A stretch of 12,500 nucleotides of DNA, from the NCBI GenBank assembly GCA_002005505.1, contig MVGU01001441.1, positions 35,001 to 47,500 on the forward strand. The letters are read 5' to 3'. The stretch's first letter is position 1. Each line of letters starts with the position of its first letter. Below the pieces are notes generated by a model. It was not told the DNA's origin. It saw nothing but the letters and a program-made list of their open reading frames with translations, and searched no databases. This DNA is from Botryococcus braunii. Lineage: Eukaryota; Chlorophyta; Trebouxiophyceae. Shown one piece after another: positions 1 through 10,870 of the stretch. Position numbers and translations under genes: made by a program.

Positions 1-153
1 AGGGAGGGAGGGAGGGAGGGAGGGAGGAGGGAGGAGGGAGGGAGGGAGGGAGGGAGGGAGGGAGGAGGGAGGGAGGGAGGAGGGAGGAGGGAGGGAGGGA
101 GGGAGGGAGGGAGGGAGGGAGGGAGGGAGGGAGGAGAGGAGGGAGGAGGGAGA
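1..153. repeat. GGGA/GGA purine microsatellite
   Basis: This is an almost pure purine tract on the plus strand, built from GGGA units with interspersed GGA units and followed directly by a run of 11 G. It begins at the window edge, so its full length is unknown. Closely spaced G triplets of this kind can form G-quadruplexes, and polypurine mirror repeats can form triplex DNA. That is known for the sequence class and not shown here. Confidence 0.97.
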
Positions 154-4007
<3,854 letters not shown>

Positions 4008-4057
4008 ATGCAACGGTGAGTTGGTTTGTGACGAAGCCGGAGATGACGACAGGTAAC
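4008..4057 (-). CDS. Candidate small exon, Ser/Pro-rich
   Basis: This 50-nt segment lies between an acceptor ending GCTTGCAG and a perfect consensus donor, GTAAGT. Read after the preceding exon (phase 1) it gives a short Ser/Pro/Thr peptide, GYLSSSPASSQTNSPLH, and leaves in phase 0. All three frames are open over so short a stretch, so the frame rests only on phase matching. It would be the last exon found in this window. No downstream partner could be identified, so the gene probably continues to the left or this exon is spurious. Confidence 0.35.
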
Positions 4058-4304
4058 CTGCAAGCCCACAATCCACTCAATGACATCCCAGGGCACCTTG
4101 AGACCAAAGAGTCCCACCTGATAAAAATTGCAACCTGACAGAGCCCTGACAGGGAACCACGCTCCTTATCCGGTTACGTTTCACAATCAGCATTACCATT
4201 GTTTTAAAAACAATCTGTGTGTCCGGAACGAAGGCCCCAGCCCCAGACAAAAAAGCACATTGCACTTATGGTCTCTCTTTCAAGCTCTGAAATATCACGG
4301 TTAC

Positions 4305-4355
4305 CAGCATATAGCCTGATCTCCAGGGTTTCCATGAGCATTTGGGATCCCTGGA
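4305..4355 (-). CDS. Candidate exon after the acidic region
   Basis: The acceptor is strong: a pyrimidine-rich stretch (TTCTCATTCCCC then TTTC) runs into GATCCAG. The frame then reads QGSQMLMETLEIRLYAG, a plausible amphipathic helix. It enters in phase 1, matching the donor at 4501. A second AG five bases further in (exon from 4350) would enter in phase 0 and match the alternative donor at 4529. The chosen donor is GCTG/GTAACC. The frame stays open and protein-like beyond it (DISELERE), so a longer exon ending at 4266 with the weak donor GTGCAA, also phase 1, is a real alternative. Confidence 0.45.
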
Positions 4356-4404
4356 CTGGATCATGAAAGGGGAATGAGAACAGGACTCCAGATAAGATGG
4401 CCAT

Positions 4405-4420
4405 CCCCCCCCCCCCCCCC
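4405..4420. repeat. C16 homopolymer
   Basis: Sixteen C on the plus strand lie inside the inferred intron 4356-4500. If translated on the minus strand in the frame of the neighbouring exon, it would give a poly-Gly run, which is the reason for ending that exon before it. Confidence 0.97.
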
Positions 4421-4500
4421 TTTCATTTTGCACTGGTGGCAATGCTGGACAGCAGCCCAGCTGGCCCAAAGCCTACAACGTTCAGTAGGGCCGACAGTAC

Positions 4501-5134
4501 CTTCCTGCCCAGGAGTCATCCGACTGACCGGCAGACTGCTGGGTGGGGAACCAACATCGCTCCAGGTCGCCCCCATGTCAGACAGAGCCAACACACTTGC
4601 ATATGAAATGAATGCAGTGATCCTCTCCGATTCCAAGGTCAGCGACCCAGGTTCCGTGTCTTGGTGATGAGAGCCAAGCAGGTCTGCTGACACCTCGTGC
4701 ATAGCCGCATCTCCCTGTTCGATGCCAGGGAGATGATCATGCCCAGGGTCCATCTCCTCGTCCTCTGCCTGGTCGGAACTGGCTGTCCCATTGTCATAAT
4801 CAGACTCGTCAACTGGCAGATAACTAAAATCCCCCGCTGAGTGAGCTTCGTCGTCGTCTGCGATGCTGTCAGAACCTTGGTTTTGCTCAATGGCATCCTC
4901 CCCTGTATTGCTATCAGATACTGGCTGCCCTTCCTCAGTATCGTCACCTTCTGCAGCGCTGTCACTGAGCAACTGGCCATCCTCGTCCTCCAGTCGTGTG
5001 TCCAAGACAAATAATGACGCCTCTTGCTCACTGTCAACCCCTGTACTGCTGTCAGATCCGGACTGGCCATCATCACTGTCCTCAACTTCTGTGCCAGCTG
5101 ATTCATACTTGTCTTCATCCTCATTGTGTGAAAC
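4501..5134 (-). CDS. Exon coding a highly acidic Asp/Glu/Ser repeat region
   Basis: About 211 codons. The first two thirds are dominated by Asp, Glu, Ser, Gly and Gln, with loosely repeated units of the form acidic-acidic-G-Q-x-x-S-D-S (DDGQSGSDS, EDGQLLSDS, EEGQPVSDS) followed by a looser QNQGSDS. Such stretches are usually disordered and often carry casein kinase 2 type Ser-acidic sites. That is family-general knowledge, not evidence of function here. Later residues are less acidic (SERITAFISYASVLALSDMG). It enters after TGTAG in phase 0, matching the exon at 5866-6632. That TAG is in frame with the upstream sequence, so the boundary is forced. The donor AAG/GTACTG (phase 1) was chosen. CCG/GTCAGT at 4529 (phase 0) is equally possible. 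Confidence 0.75.
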
Positions 5135-5865
5135 CTACAGCTCATCACCCCTTTCAGAAGCTGGACGGAGGCAGTCCTTTAAAGCAATCGATACACATGA
5201 AGATCACCACACCGACAATATCTCGGTCCCAGGAGGCCAAAAGTCTCCGCAAACCCACAACACGTAAGGACTGCCAGTCCCTAGTCCCTTCTGCAGCCGC
5301 ACCGGCTTAGCGCCAATTCCACCCAAAAACAGGAGAAGAGAACAGGAAAGAGAGGAGAGAAATGACGAGGAGAGAGACACCACTTGCACACGTGTCATTG
5401 GACTATCGAGATTGGTCAAACGGCCCAGAGAAGGTGCTGGAAGTGGTGCCTGCCCACAACCAGGAATTTGTAAAGATGAGCAAAGCAGGGGAAAAGAATA
5501 TCAAGAGATACGCGACAACTTGACCAACACGCACCACCTCGAACCTCTCAGGCCTCAAATCAAACCATCATGCCAGCACTCCTCAGGCCAAACCTCCTTC
5601 CTCATGAGACCCACTGCATGTGTACTGTTCCCCCCAGCTTTCTTCTTCTCAGCCTAAACTTGCTCTTCTGCTTCTTTCACCCTGCCTCCACTCCGTTCCC
5701 CAGAGGCAGATCCACGACCCAATGCCTTCAACCCACAACTCCATTCAACCCACAACTTCCCACTCCCACCTCCCAACACAAAAGGTGCCCCAAAGGATCG
5801 AAGAAAGCAATCCCCACCATGCAGAAGACTCCAGACATCGGCAGAGGGATGAACGCGCAACTCAC
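5135..5865 (-). other. Inferred intron, 731 nt
   Basis: Starts with the consensus donor CAG/GTGAGT and ends in TGTAG. No long C/G homopolymer is present. Short open frames on both strands inside it are weak, and I see no separate gene. Confidence 0.6.
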
Positions 5866-6632
5866 CTGTACTTCCATTATAGCAGATGCATCCAGAGACC
5901 GAGCTGAAGGCAGAGTGTGTCCATCATCATATGGGCCATCCATGGGAGAGCAGTACCCTGCCGGCATCTCCCATGGTGTCCAAGTGATCTCAGGCAATGC
6001 AGCGCGCAAGCACGCAAGATCAAGTTCGCCAGCCCACGGGATGACTGCCGGCCTGGGGAGCAATGGGGGGGACATCTCTTGACTGCCAACACCTACTGCC
6101 CCAGGATAGCCGGCCGACGACGGCTCACTCTGCTGATCAACGACTGGCTCTCGCTCGAAGTGTAGCACTGAGTATAGCTGTGAGTGTAGCTCCTCGATGC
6201 TTGGTGGCAACATATCGTCGATGCTTGGTGGCAACATATCCACCATATCGTCAATGACTAACTCCGACAACCTTGGGTACTGGAAAGTGGGATGCATGGA
6301 TGCAGCTGGGAAATTTGCAAATCCTCCATCAACAACTGCTGGCGTGCTGTTGCTGCTGCTGCAGACATCCAATTTGGATGAGCTTCCTTCTGACCCGTCC
6401 TCCTGGTCAATGCAGTCCTGAGGGAGCTCTAGCGCAACTTGTGGCTCTCCACATTCAGAGATGCTAGCAGACGGCACTTCCAACCAGGCTTCCGAAGCTA
6501 AAAAGCCAGCCATCACTTCAGGAAAGCAGTTGTTCGCCTGCTTCAGGACATGGGTGCATGTTGCCTGCAGCTCCTCCAGCTTTAGGAGGTTGCGATCCAT
6601 GGTTTGGATCGCATGCAAGCGTGCAGCCTCAC
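5866..6632 (-). CDS. Long exon: helix followed by Ser/Pro/acidic linker
   Basis: At 255 codons this is the longest exon. It starts after GACGTGCAG with two bases (GT) that complete a Gly codon begun in the exon 7269-7522, and ends at a perfect donor, CAG/GTGAGT, in phase 0. The first 45 or so residues form a charged, heptad-like helix (EAARLHAIQTMDRNLLKLEE) containing Cys and Leu. The rest is rich in Ser, Pro, Glu and Asp with little predicted order, including a repeat (DDMLPPS / EELHSQ) from a duplicated 24-nt unit at 6194-6241. No known domain is recognised. The unbroken frame with consensus splice sites at both ends makes this one of the most secure calls in the window. Confidence 0.85.
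6194..6241. repeat. Tandem duplication of a 24-nt unit inside an exon
   Basis: Two adjacent copies (6194-6217 and 6218-6241) of a unit beginning TCGATGCTTGGTGGCAACAT differ only at the final base. The period of 24 keeps the minus-strand frame and duplicates eight residues, including MLPPSI. Confidence 0.95.
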
Positions 6633-7268
6633 CTGCACGTCAGACAGGGTCGCACCACTTCAGCAAAAGCAGGAGGCTCTCTTATCGTTAATGGAAGGCT
6701 CAATGGGGACAAAGAGGCACCCTTCACTGCTGCCATGCATGCCACCGTGAGCAGCATGAGGCTTTGCGGCCGGCGCCAAATTGGCATCCCCCAAGTTGTT
6801 CACAGGGCCTTAAACGTGGTGGCAAGCCCATAGACTCCCACTGCTACCGGTGGGAGCCAGAACCAACTCCAACTTATTAGACTCCCACACACCCCCTCCC
6901 CCCCCCGGGGGGGGGGGGGGTTTCAGCAAGAAAGGTTGGGCCTTATATGACGAGCTGCTCAAGCAGATCTGCTGAGTAACTTCCACAGACCTTCTCCCAG
7001 ACGCAACAGAATATAGGGCAAAGCCATGACTAGCACACTAGGGTCAAGTTCAAGTCACATTGCCAAGTTGGTCACAAGGGACAAGCTAGAAGAGCCCTCC
7101 TGGACTATGTGCACTGAACAGGATCTGTTGACAAGGAAACAATGCTACACAAATGTGGCACAGGAACCCAGGGCTGCCCCTCACCAGTCCCTAGACGGCG
7201 AAAGAAGTATTACGAACCTGCGGTGGGGGGTGGGTGGGAGGAGAGGCTAAGGAAAAACAAAATTTTAC
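6633..7268 (-). other. Inferred intron, 636 nt
   Basis: Donor TCAG/GTAAAA and acceptor GACGTGCAG. It contains an adjoining C9-G14 block at 6898-6920. I see no supportable exon on either strand. Confidence 0.6.
6898..6920. repeat. C9 run abutting G14 run
   Basis: Nine C are followed directly by fourteen G, making a near-perfect palindrome that could fold as a GC hairpin. It lies in an inferred intron. Confidence 0.95.
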
Positions 7269-7522
7269 CTGACTGCGAGGTGCTTAGAGCATTTGACATT
7301 GCAATCGCGTAGCGGTTACCATAATCATGAACAGCATCGCGAGCGCTCTCGATTTGGGCCCCCATGTAGGCTTCGACAAACATCCTTACATGGCTCACAG
7401 ACACTTGGACGCGTTTCTCAACACTTTCCATGAAATACGCCTGTACAACATGGCGCACATTAGCAAGCTGAGGTATGTTTTTGATTAGGACCTTACATGT
7501 CTTTGACATTTCCACATCAAAG
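7269..7522 (-). CDS. Exon coding a helical, mixed-charge segment
   Basis: 84 codons plus split codons at each end. It follows an acceptor GTGCAAG that lies about 25 nt after a minus-strand C16 run, which could serve as the pyrimidine tract. It enters with one base completing a Ser codon (phase 2) and leaves in phase 1 at TCAG/GTAAAA, exactly what the next exon (5866-6632) needs. Residues include VEMSKTCKVLIKNIPQ, SVEKRVQVSVSHVRMF and GAQIESARDAVHDYGN, a composition of alternating hydrophobic and charged residues expected of long helices. The family is not recognised. The open frame continues upstream through the C16 run as Pro codons, but phase and the tract position argue for starting at 7522. 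Confidence 0.75.
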
Positions 7523-7546
7523 CTTGCACCCGATACGCACATCCGC

Positions 7547-7562
7547 GGGGGGGGGGGGGGGG
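7547..7562. repeat. G16 homopolymer
   Basis: Sixteen G on the plus strand, read as C16 on the transcribed strand, end about 25 nt upstream of the inferred 3' splice site at 7522/7523. Confidence 0.97.
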
Positions 7563-7739
7563 CTGTCTTACATGTCATCTGTTTTGATCAACTTTGGAAA
7601 AAATTGTCTCGGTCTTTAGGTCATTTATCCTATAGATGGCAATAAAAATCTCCCATGAAGAAAGCACCTTCACCGAGTCACGTAAAGGCACATGTTTTGC
7701 ACACCGCACACACCCCAATATGCGTACACCCATACGCAC

Positions 7740-7789
7740 GAGGTGGATTTAAGGGTGGAGTGCTCTAACTTCCTTTTCACATCCAGGTT
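7740..7789 (-). CDS. Candidate 50-nt exon
   Basis: The segment follows GATCTCAG and ends at the donor GTGCGT. It reads NLDVKRKLEHSTLKST plus two bases, entering in phase 0 and leaving in phase 2. That links the exon 7965-8090 (ends phase 0) to 7269-7522 (enters in phase 2), and no other combination I tried joins those two. The wider frame stays open on both sides, so composition gives only limited support. The call rests on the phase bridge and the splice sites. Confidence 0.5.
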
Positions 7790-7877
7790 CTGAGATCTTG
7801 GCACGGTCTCTTGCCCACTAACAGCCCACAACCCAATCAAACTTGAGAGATAACTTAAGTGCCCTGCCAGCACCTCA

Positions 7878-7891
7878 CCCCCCCCCCCCCC
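7878..7891. repeat. C14 homopolymer followed by G4
   Basis: Fourteen C are followed by four G, within the inferred intron 7790-7964. Confidence 0.95.
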
Positions 7892-7964
7892 GGGGATACA
7901 AGTAGTTGTGTGATACAAGTTGGGGAAGATGCAAGTTGCATTAGCATGCCAGAACAGGAGTCAC

Positions 7965-8090
7965 CTTGATTTTGTCAAGGTCAAGCTCGTACTCCGTTTC
8001 CGTGTAATATTGGCGGGATGTCCTGACCATTTTTGTTGCGCCATAATAAAAGTCGGTACGACAAAGGCCATGACTCCGCTTGTGCCAAAT
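7965..8090 (-). CDS. Candidate exon ending in an acidic/Tyr segment
   Basis: 42 codons in phase 0 at both ends. The acceptor has a textbook layout: CTGAC followed by TTTTTC and then GGCTGCAG. The donor is AAG/GTGACT. The last part, RQYYTETEYELDLDKIK, is strongly protein-like. The first part, including Trp, His and Cys (WHKRSHGLC), is less typical of the rest of the product. A later acceptor (GGTCAG, exon from 8022) would trim 68 nt but would enter in phase 2 and would not fit the exon 8521-8573. Because no ATG precedes it, this frame would be missed by a search for start-to-stop frames. Confidence 0.55.
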
Positions 8091-8377
8091 CTGCAGCCTC
8101 CCACATAAGACTTGAAAAAGTCAGGTTGTGCGGAAGTCATGGTCATAAAGGGATGCCAGCAAGATTGCTGAGAAAGCCAAATTGCAAAGATCATTTGGAT
8201 GTCAGACAAAATGCACCCATCACCCACAAGTATGATGTTAATGACTGAAGCATGGCACGGATGCCCACAGGAGCAGAATGCCCCCAAAACAACAAACCCA
8301 AACTTCATCAGACGGTTGCCCTATGACACCCGTTCGCCATGACCAAACCTCTTCTCCTCCCCAGGGCATTACAGCAC

Positions 8378-8458
8378 CCCAGTGAAGGTTCTACAAGCTT
8401 TTTGATAGCTGAAAATGTTCCTCAAACCCAGTTTTTTAGTCGCTTCACCTTCTCCAAT
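8378..8458 (-). CDS. Possible cassette exon
   Basis: An 81-nt segment sits within the inferred intron 8091-8520. It follows TTTCAATTAG and has a phase 0 entry and a phase 0 exit at GGG/GTGCTG. It reads 27 codons (IGEGEATKKLGLRN at the start). Both neighbouring exon ends are also phase 0, so it could be included or skipped without changing frame. The donor is weak and it is left out of the main model. Confidence 0.22.
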
Positions 8459-8520
8459 CTAATTGAAATTCAAAGAATCGGAGATTGTGCACATTGCGAA
8501 ACATGGGATCAAAACCTCAC

Positions 8521-8573
8521 CGGAACCTCTTCAGTGACGAGGCGTGTCTTCGTCACATGCTTGTGTGAGACCC
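8521..8573 (-). CDS. Candidate 53-nt exon
   Basis: The acceptor is strong: TACTGTTTACTGTTTTTGCGG leading to TTCATGCAG. The donor is CCG/GTGAGG. Of the three frames, two meet stop codons. The only open one needs a phase 1 entry, exactly the phase left by the consensus-like donor ATG/GTAGGT of exon 9241-9472. It reads VSHKHVTKTRLVTEEVP and leaves in phase 0. The agreement of a single open frame with the required phase is good support despite the short length. Confidence 0.55.
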
Positions 8574-9240
8574 CTGCATGAACCGCAAAAACAGTAAACA
8601 GTAGGCGGGGGAGTCTTGCACGCCATGCATGCCTCACCCCTCCATCATCATCTTAGATAGTTGGGAGGCAATGCGAGGATATAGCAGCAGTGCTTGTTTT
8701 CAGGGCACCAAATCAGCTTTTTAACAGTGTCACAAGACAGACATGTTAAGCCGATATGCTGCTTTATAAGCTAGCTCTGGAACAATTATTACCAGTGGCC
8801 ATATCCAAACTCTGATCTGGAGCCTGCAGTAAGGCCATACAGGTCTATAGAAGGCACACGCGTGCACAGGGGCGCGTCCCCCCCCCCCCCCCCACACACA
8901 CACACACAACCCTCTACTTGCAGGTCCTGCCTTCCTGACCTTTTTCAAGAAAGCAATCAGCTCGTGGAAACCATGGACCTGGCCAAGACTTCACTGGACC
9001 AAAGAGGAGCATCCCATAAGTCCGACAAGATAGGCTAAACACCAAAGGCTATAAAATGCGCATTACATTCAGACCCAAGCACAGACATCCCCGAAGCAGA
9101 CAGGGCGGAAGTCGCAGAAACCACTTGTCCAGAAAGGAATCAAGGCAGGCCAATCTGAAGTTACAGGAAAGGATAAGGTGGTGACGTACGCCAAGGATCC
9201 CCTTCCAAAAAGTTGCGTCAAACCCAACAATGGCACCTAC
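8574..9240 (-). other. Inferred intron, 667 nt
   Basis: Begins with GTAGGT and ends in TTCATGCAG. It holds a C16 run next to an (AC)n microsatellite. No exon is supported inside it. Confidence 0.55.
8878..8909. repeat. C16 run plus (AC)8 microsatellite
   Basis: C16 at 8878-8893 is followed at once by about eight AC units to 8909. Confidence 0.95.
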
Positions 9241-9472
9241 CATGTTTGAAGAGCTCCGCCAGACTGTTATGGAAGTCTTCGCTGGTAGGTATTTCAATGC
9301 GCAAATTCACAGGCTCAAGCCGAACATTCAAGATCTCGCCAACAGAAGCTTCAATGGCGGCCGATACTTTGTCCAATTGCTTGTTAATAATCGCATACAA
9401 CTCATGCTGCTGCGTGGTGGCAGCCACTTCCAGTTGATGCCAGAAATCTCGAACCTGTTCCACCAAAGCAAT
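9241..9472 (-). CDS. Exon coding an amphipathic helical segment
   Basis: 77 codons plus one base. The frame reads a long heptad-like stretch (VEQVRDFWHQLEVAATTQ, INKQLDKVSAAIEASVGE) and then LEPVNLRIEIPTSEDFHN. The donor ATG/GTAGGT leaves in phase 1. The start is chosen after TTTTTCTGAG, a pyrimidine-rich acceptor. Two other in-frame acceptors are possible, CAG at 9455-9457 (exon from 9454) and TTAG at 9488-9490 (exon from 9487). All three enter in phase 0, so the frame is not affected. No domain is recognised. The regular spacing of hydrophobic residues suggests a coiled coil or helical bundle. Confidence 0.7.
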
Positions 9473-9658
9473 CTCAGAAAAACGGTGCTAACACCTTTTA
9501 CCTAGCCAAAAAGTGTTGCCCAATATTTTCCAATTTTCTGGCAGAGCAATAAGGTAGCTCTCACATCAACCCCTCATGATGCTAGAACAAACATGCTTGC
9601 CAGTAGGATGGGAGGAAATCGGGGAGAAATGACTCCCCTTGATGGCGAGCCCGGTGGT

Positions 9659-9767
9659 CCCCCCCCCCCCCAAAAAAAAGGGGGGGGGGGGGGCTTTGCA
9701 AAGGGGGGGGGGCATCTCCCCCTCCCTAAATTCATGGAAAGAACACCCCCCCCCCCAAAAAAAAGGG
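9659..9767. repeat. Duplicated C-run / A8 / G-run block
   Basis: The first copy is C13-A8-G14 (9659-9693), followed by CTTTGCAAA and another G10. The second copy is C11-A8-G3 (9746-9767). The two copies share the order of the runs and the exact A8 length. Confidence 0.9.
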
Positions 9768-9810
9768 ATTAAAAAGGGGGGAAAAAAAGAAACACACCAC
9801 ACCCACAGCC

Positions 9811-9893
9811 ATACACACATGCATGCACGCACACGCACGCGTCCGCGCACACGCACGCACACCCCCGCCAACCAGCCCCCCCCCCCCCCCCCC
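9811..9893. repeat. Alternating CA/CG stretch ending in C18
   Basis: Mostly alternating pyrimidine-purine steps (ACACATGCATGCACGCACAC, GCACGCGTCCGCGCACACGC) run from about 9811 to 9861, and a C18 run follows at 9876-9893. This sequence class can adopt Z-DNA. Confidence 0.85.
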
Positions 9894-10220
9894 AAAACGA
9901 CCACTACCAAGGCGTGGAGTTTCCAAGTAAGACAAGACAGAAAGGCTTCGTGCTTGGCACATCCTTTGACCAACCTGGGAAAGTGGCTCAAGTGTGAGCC
10001 AGCACTCCCCCCCTTCCTAACAGCTGAGGGTCTACCGAGAATCAACACTAATAGATTAGATAAATTTTGAAGGTGCAATTCTGGTCGGAAAGGTTTCCAG
10101 ACTAGCACGCACTCCAATTAAGCAATATCGGGAAAACAGGCAGTAACAATGGGGAGGAAGGCTCAGCTCTCTCAAGTACATCAGCGTGTACAGGAGAAAA
10201 ATGTGGGAAAGGGAACGGAC

Positions 10221-10460
10221 CTCCCCATCAATCTGATGCTGAATTTCAGCAGACAGTTCCTCCAGAGTGGCCCGGACAGCAGCAGCATCTGTCCCTTTGG
10301 CCCCATCCTTGGCAAAGAACTTTTGGAACTTTCGGTACACAGCCACCCAGCGGCCAGACACGTTTGGCGGCGGAACATCAGACGCGGACTTCAAACCGTC
10401 CATCACCCCTTGAATATAAACAAACAAGGACTCCTTCAGCGCCTGCATTTTGCGCTGAAC
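10221..10460 (-). CDS. Exon coding a helical segment with Pro-containing loop
   Basis: 80 codons in phase 0 at both ends. It follows a T-rich acceptor (GATGTTGTTTTGGGTGTGCCGGTCAG) and ends at GAG/GTCCGT. It reads VQRKMQALKESLFVYIQGVM, a loop with DVPPPNVSG, then GRWVAVYRKFQKFFAKDG and a last helix (AAAVRATLEELSAEIQHQID). The aromatic and basic middle piece is the least generic part of the whole product and would be the best query for finding relatives. An internal ATG occurs at codon 5, but the open frame and the acceptor upstream argue that it is not the start. Confidence 0.75.
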
Positions 10461-10708
10461 CTGACCGGCACACCCAAAACAACATCAACAGCAAATTGCA
10501 AGCAAGGTGACCACAAATTCCCGTTCCCCAGTGTCATGTGACAGGACAATCAGTGACCTCAACAAAGTTTGAGCACTGCCTTTCCCCCGGGGTTGCGGGA
10601 GGGGGGAGGGCTGTAGACAAAGGCTACATATGACACGACTTCACAATATTTAAGATCCACAGGATGAAAGGCCAGCAGTTGCCAATTCCAATAATTCTTG
10701 GACTTTAC
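10461..10708 (-). other. Inferred intron, 248 nt
   Basis: Donor GAG/GTAAAG; acceptor GGTCAG preceded by a T/G-rich tract. In-frame translation across it is open only for part of its length. Confidence 0.65.
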
Positions 10709-10870
10709 CTCGTCAATCACGCGGCCTTGTATCTCTTGGGTCTCACTTTGAACCGCAGCCAGGTCCTCCAGCACATGGTGAAGCTCGGCTGATAATTGCT
10801 GAGTCTTCTCTTGGAGGACTTTCACATCCTTCTCAAGGGCAGCCCTCTTAGCAGTTGCAATGTTAGCCAC
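10709..10870 (-). CDS. Exon coding a coiled coil
   Basis: 54 codons, phase 0 at both ends. It reads a classic heptad pattern (AALEKDVKVLQEKTQQLS, LHHVLEDLAAVQSETQEI) rich in Leu, Glu, Gln and Lys without Pro, so a coiled coil is very likely. It follows GACTGTGCAG and ends at GAG/GTAAAG. The frame is also open upstream to an ATG at 10961-10963, through a 42-nt stretch that begins with GTAAGT and ends in CAG. The exon may therefore be longer by up to 31 codons, or be preceded by a tiny intron. This is the most upstream exon I can support with confidence. Confidence 0.75.

Larger units (their letters stand above)
9473..10220 (-). other. Inferred intron, 748 nt, rich in homopolymers
   Basis: Donor GAG/GTCCGT is weak-to-fair, and the acceptor is TTTTTCTGAG. 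The body contains C, A and G runs and a purine-pyrimidine alternating stretch. The long frames seen on both strands here are made of these low-complexity runs (poly-Pro or poly-Gly), not of real exons. Confidence 0.55.
4008..10870 (-). other. Split gene of unknown family, inferred from eleven phase-matched exons
   Basis: The gene model joins eleven minus-strand segments bounded by GT/AG sites. Donor and acceptor phases read 0, 0, 0, 1, 0, 0, 2, 1, 0, 1, 1, 0 from the first acceptor to the last donor, without a mismatch. The coding sum is 2619 nt (873 codons). Inferred introns are 145 to 748 nt. The product would be an intracellular, charged, largely helical protein with a coiled-coil-like beginning and a very acidic C-terminal third. 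I see no signal peptide or membrane span in the exons. The family is not recognised. The exons at 5866-6632, 4501-5134, 7269-7522, 10221-10460 and 10709-10870 are the firmest. The small exons are supported mainly by phase and splice sites. The start and stop codons are not located. Several alternative boundaries exist and are noted under the exons. Confidence 0.65.

Noticed and set aside
4361..4500. Continuation of the acidic exon through a poly-Gly run to a stop
   Set aside because: The Gly run is the G16 homopolymer and the following residues look random. A phase-matched splice to 4355 gives protein-like sequence instead. It remains possible as an unspliced 3' end.
4863..5267. Ser/Pro-rich plus-strand frame opposite the acidic exon
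   Set aside because: It is the complement of Asp/Glu/Ser codons, which gives long Ser-rich antisense frames by base composition.
7523..7578. Upstream extension of exon 7269-7522 through five Pro codons
   Set aside because: The Pro codons come from the C16 run, which is better explained as an intronic pyrimidine tract. The phase at 7522 fits the preceding exon.
8023..8308. 115-codon minus-strand frame overlapping exon 7965-8090 in another frame
   Set aside because: It is Cys/Ile/Val-rich without pattern and overlaps the frame whose ends match good splice sites and neighbouring phases.
9440..9460. tRNA B-box-like sequence (GGTTCGA) on the minus strand
   Set aside because: It is not followed by the needed CC, no A box or cloverleaf surrounds it, and it lies inside a coding exon.
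9566..10117. Long minus-strand frame (183 codons) and its plus-strand counterpart
   Set aside because: Both owe their length to C, G and CA/CG runs that avoid stop codons and translate as poly-Gly, poly-Pro or Thr-His repeats. Flanking exons join in phase without them.
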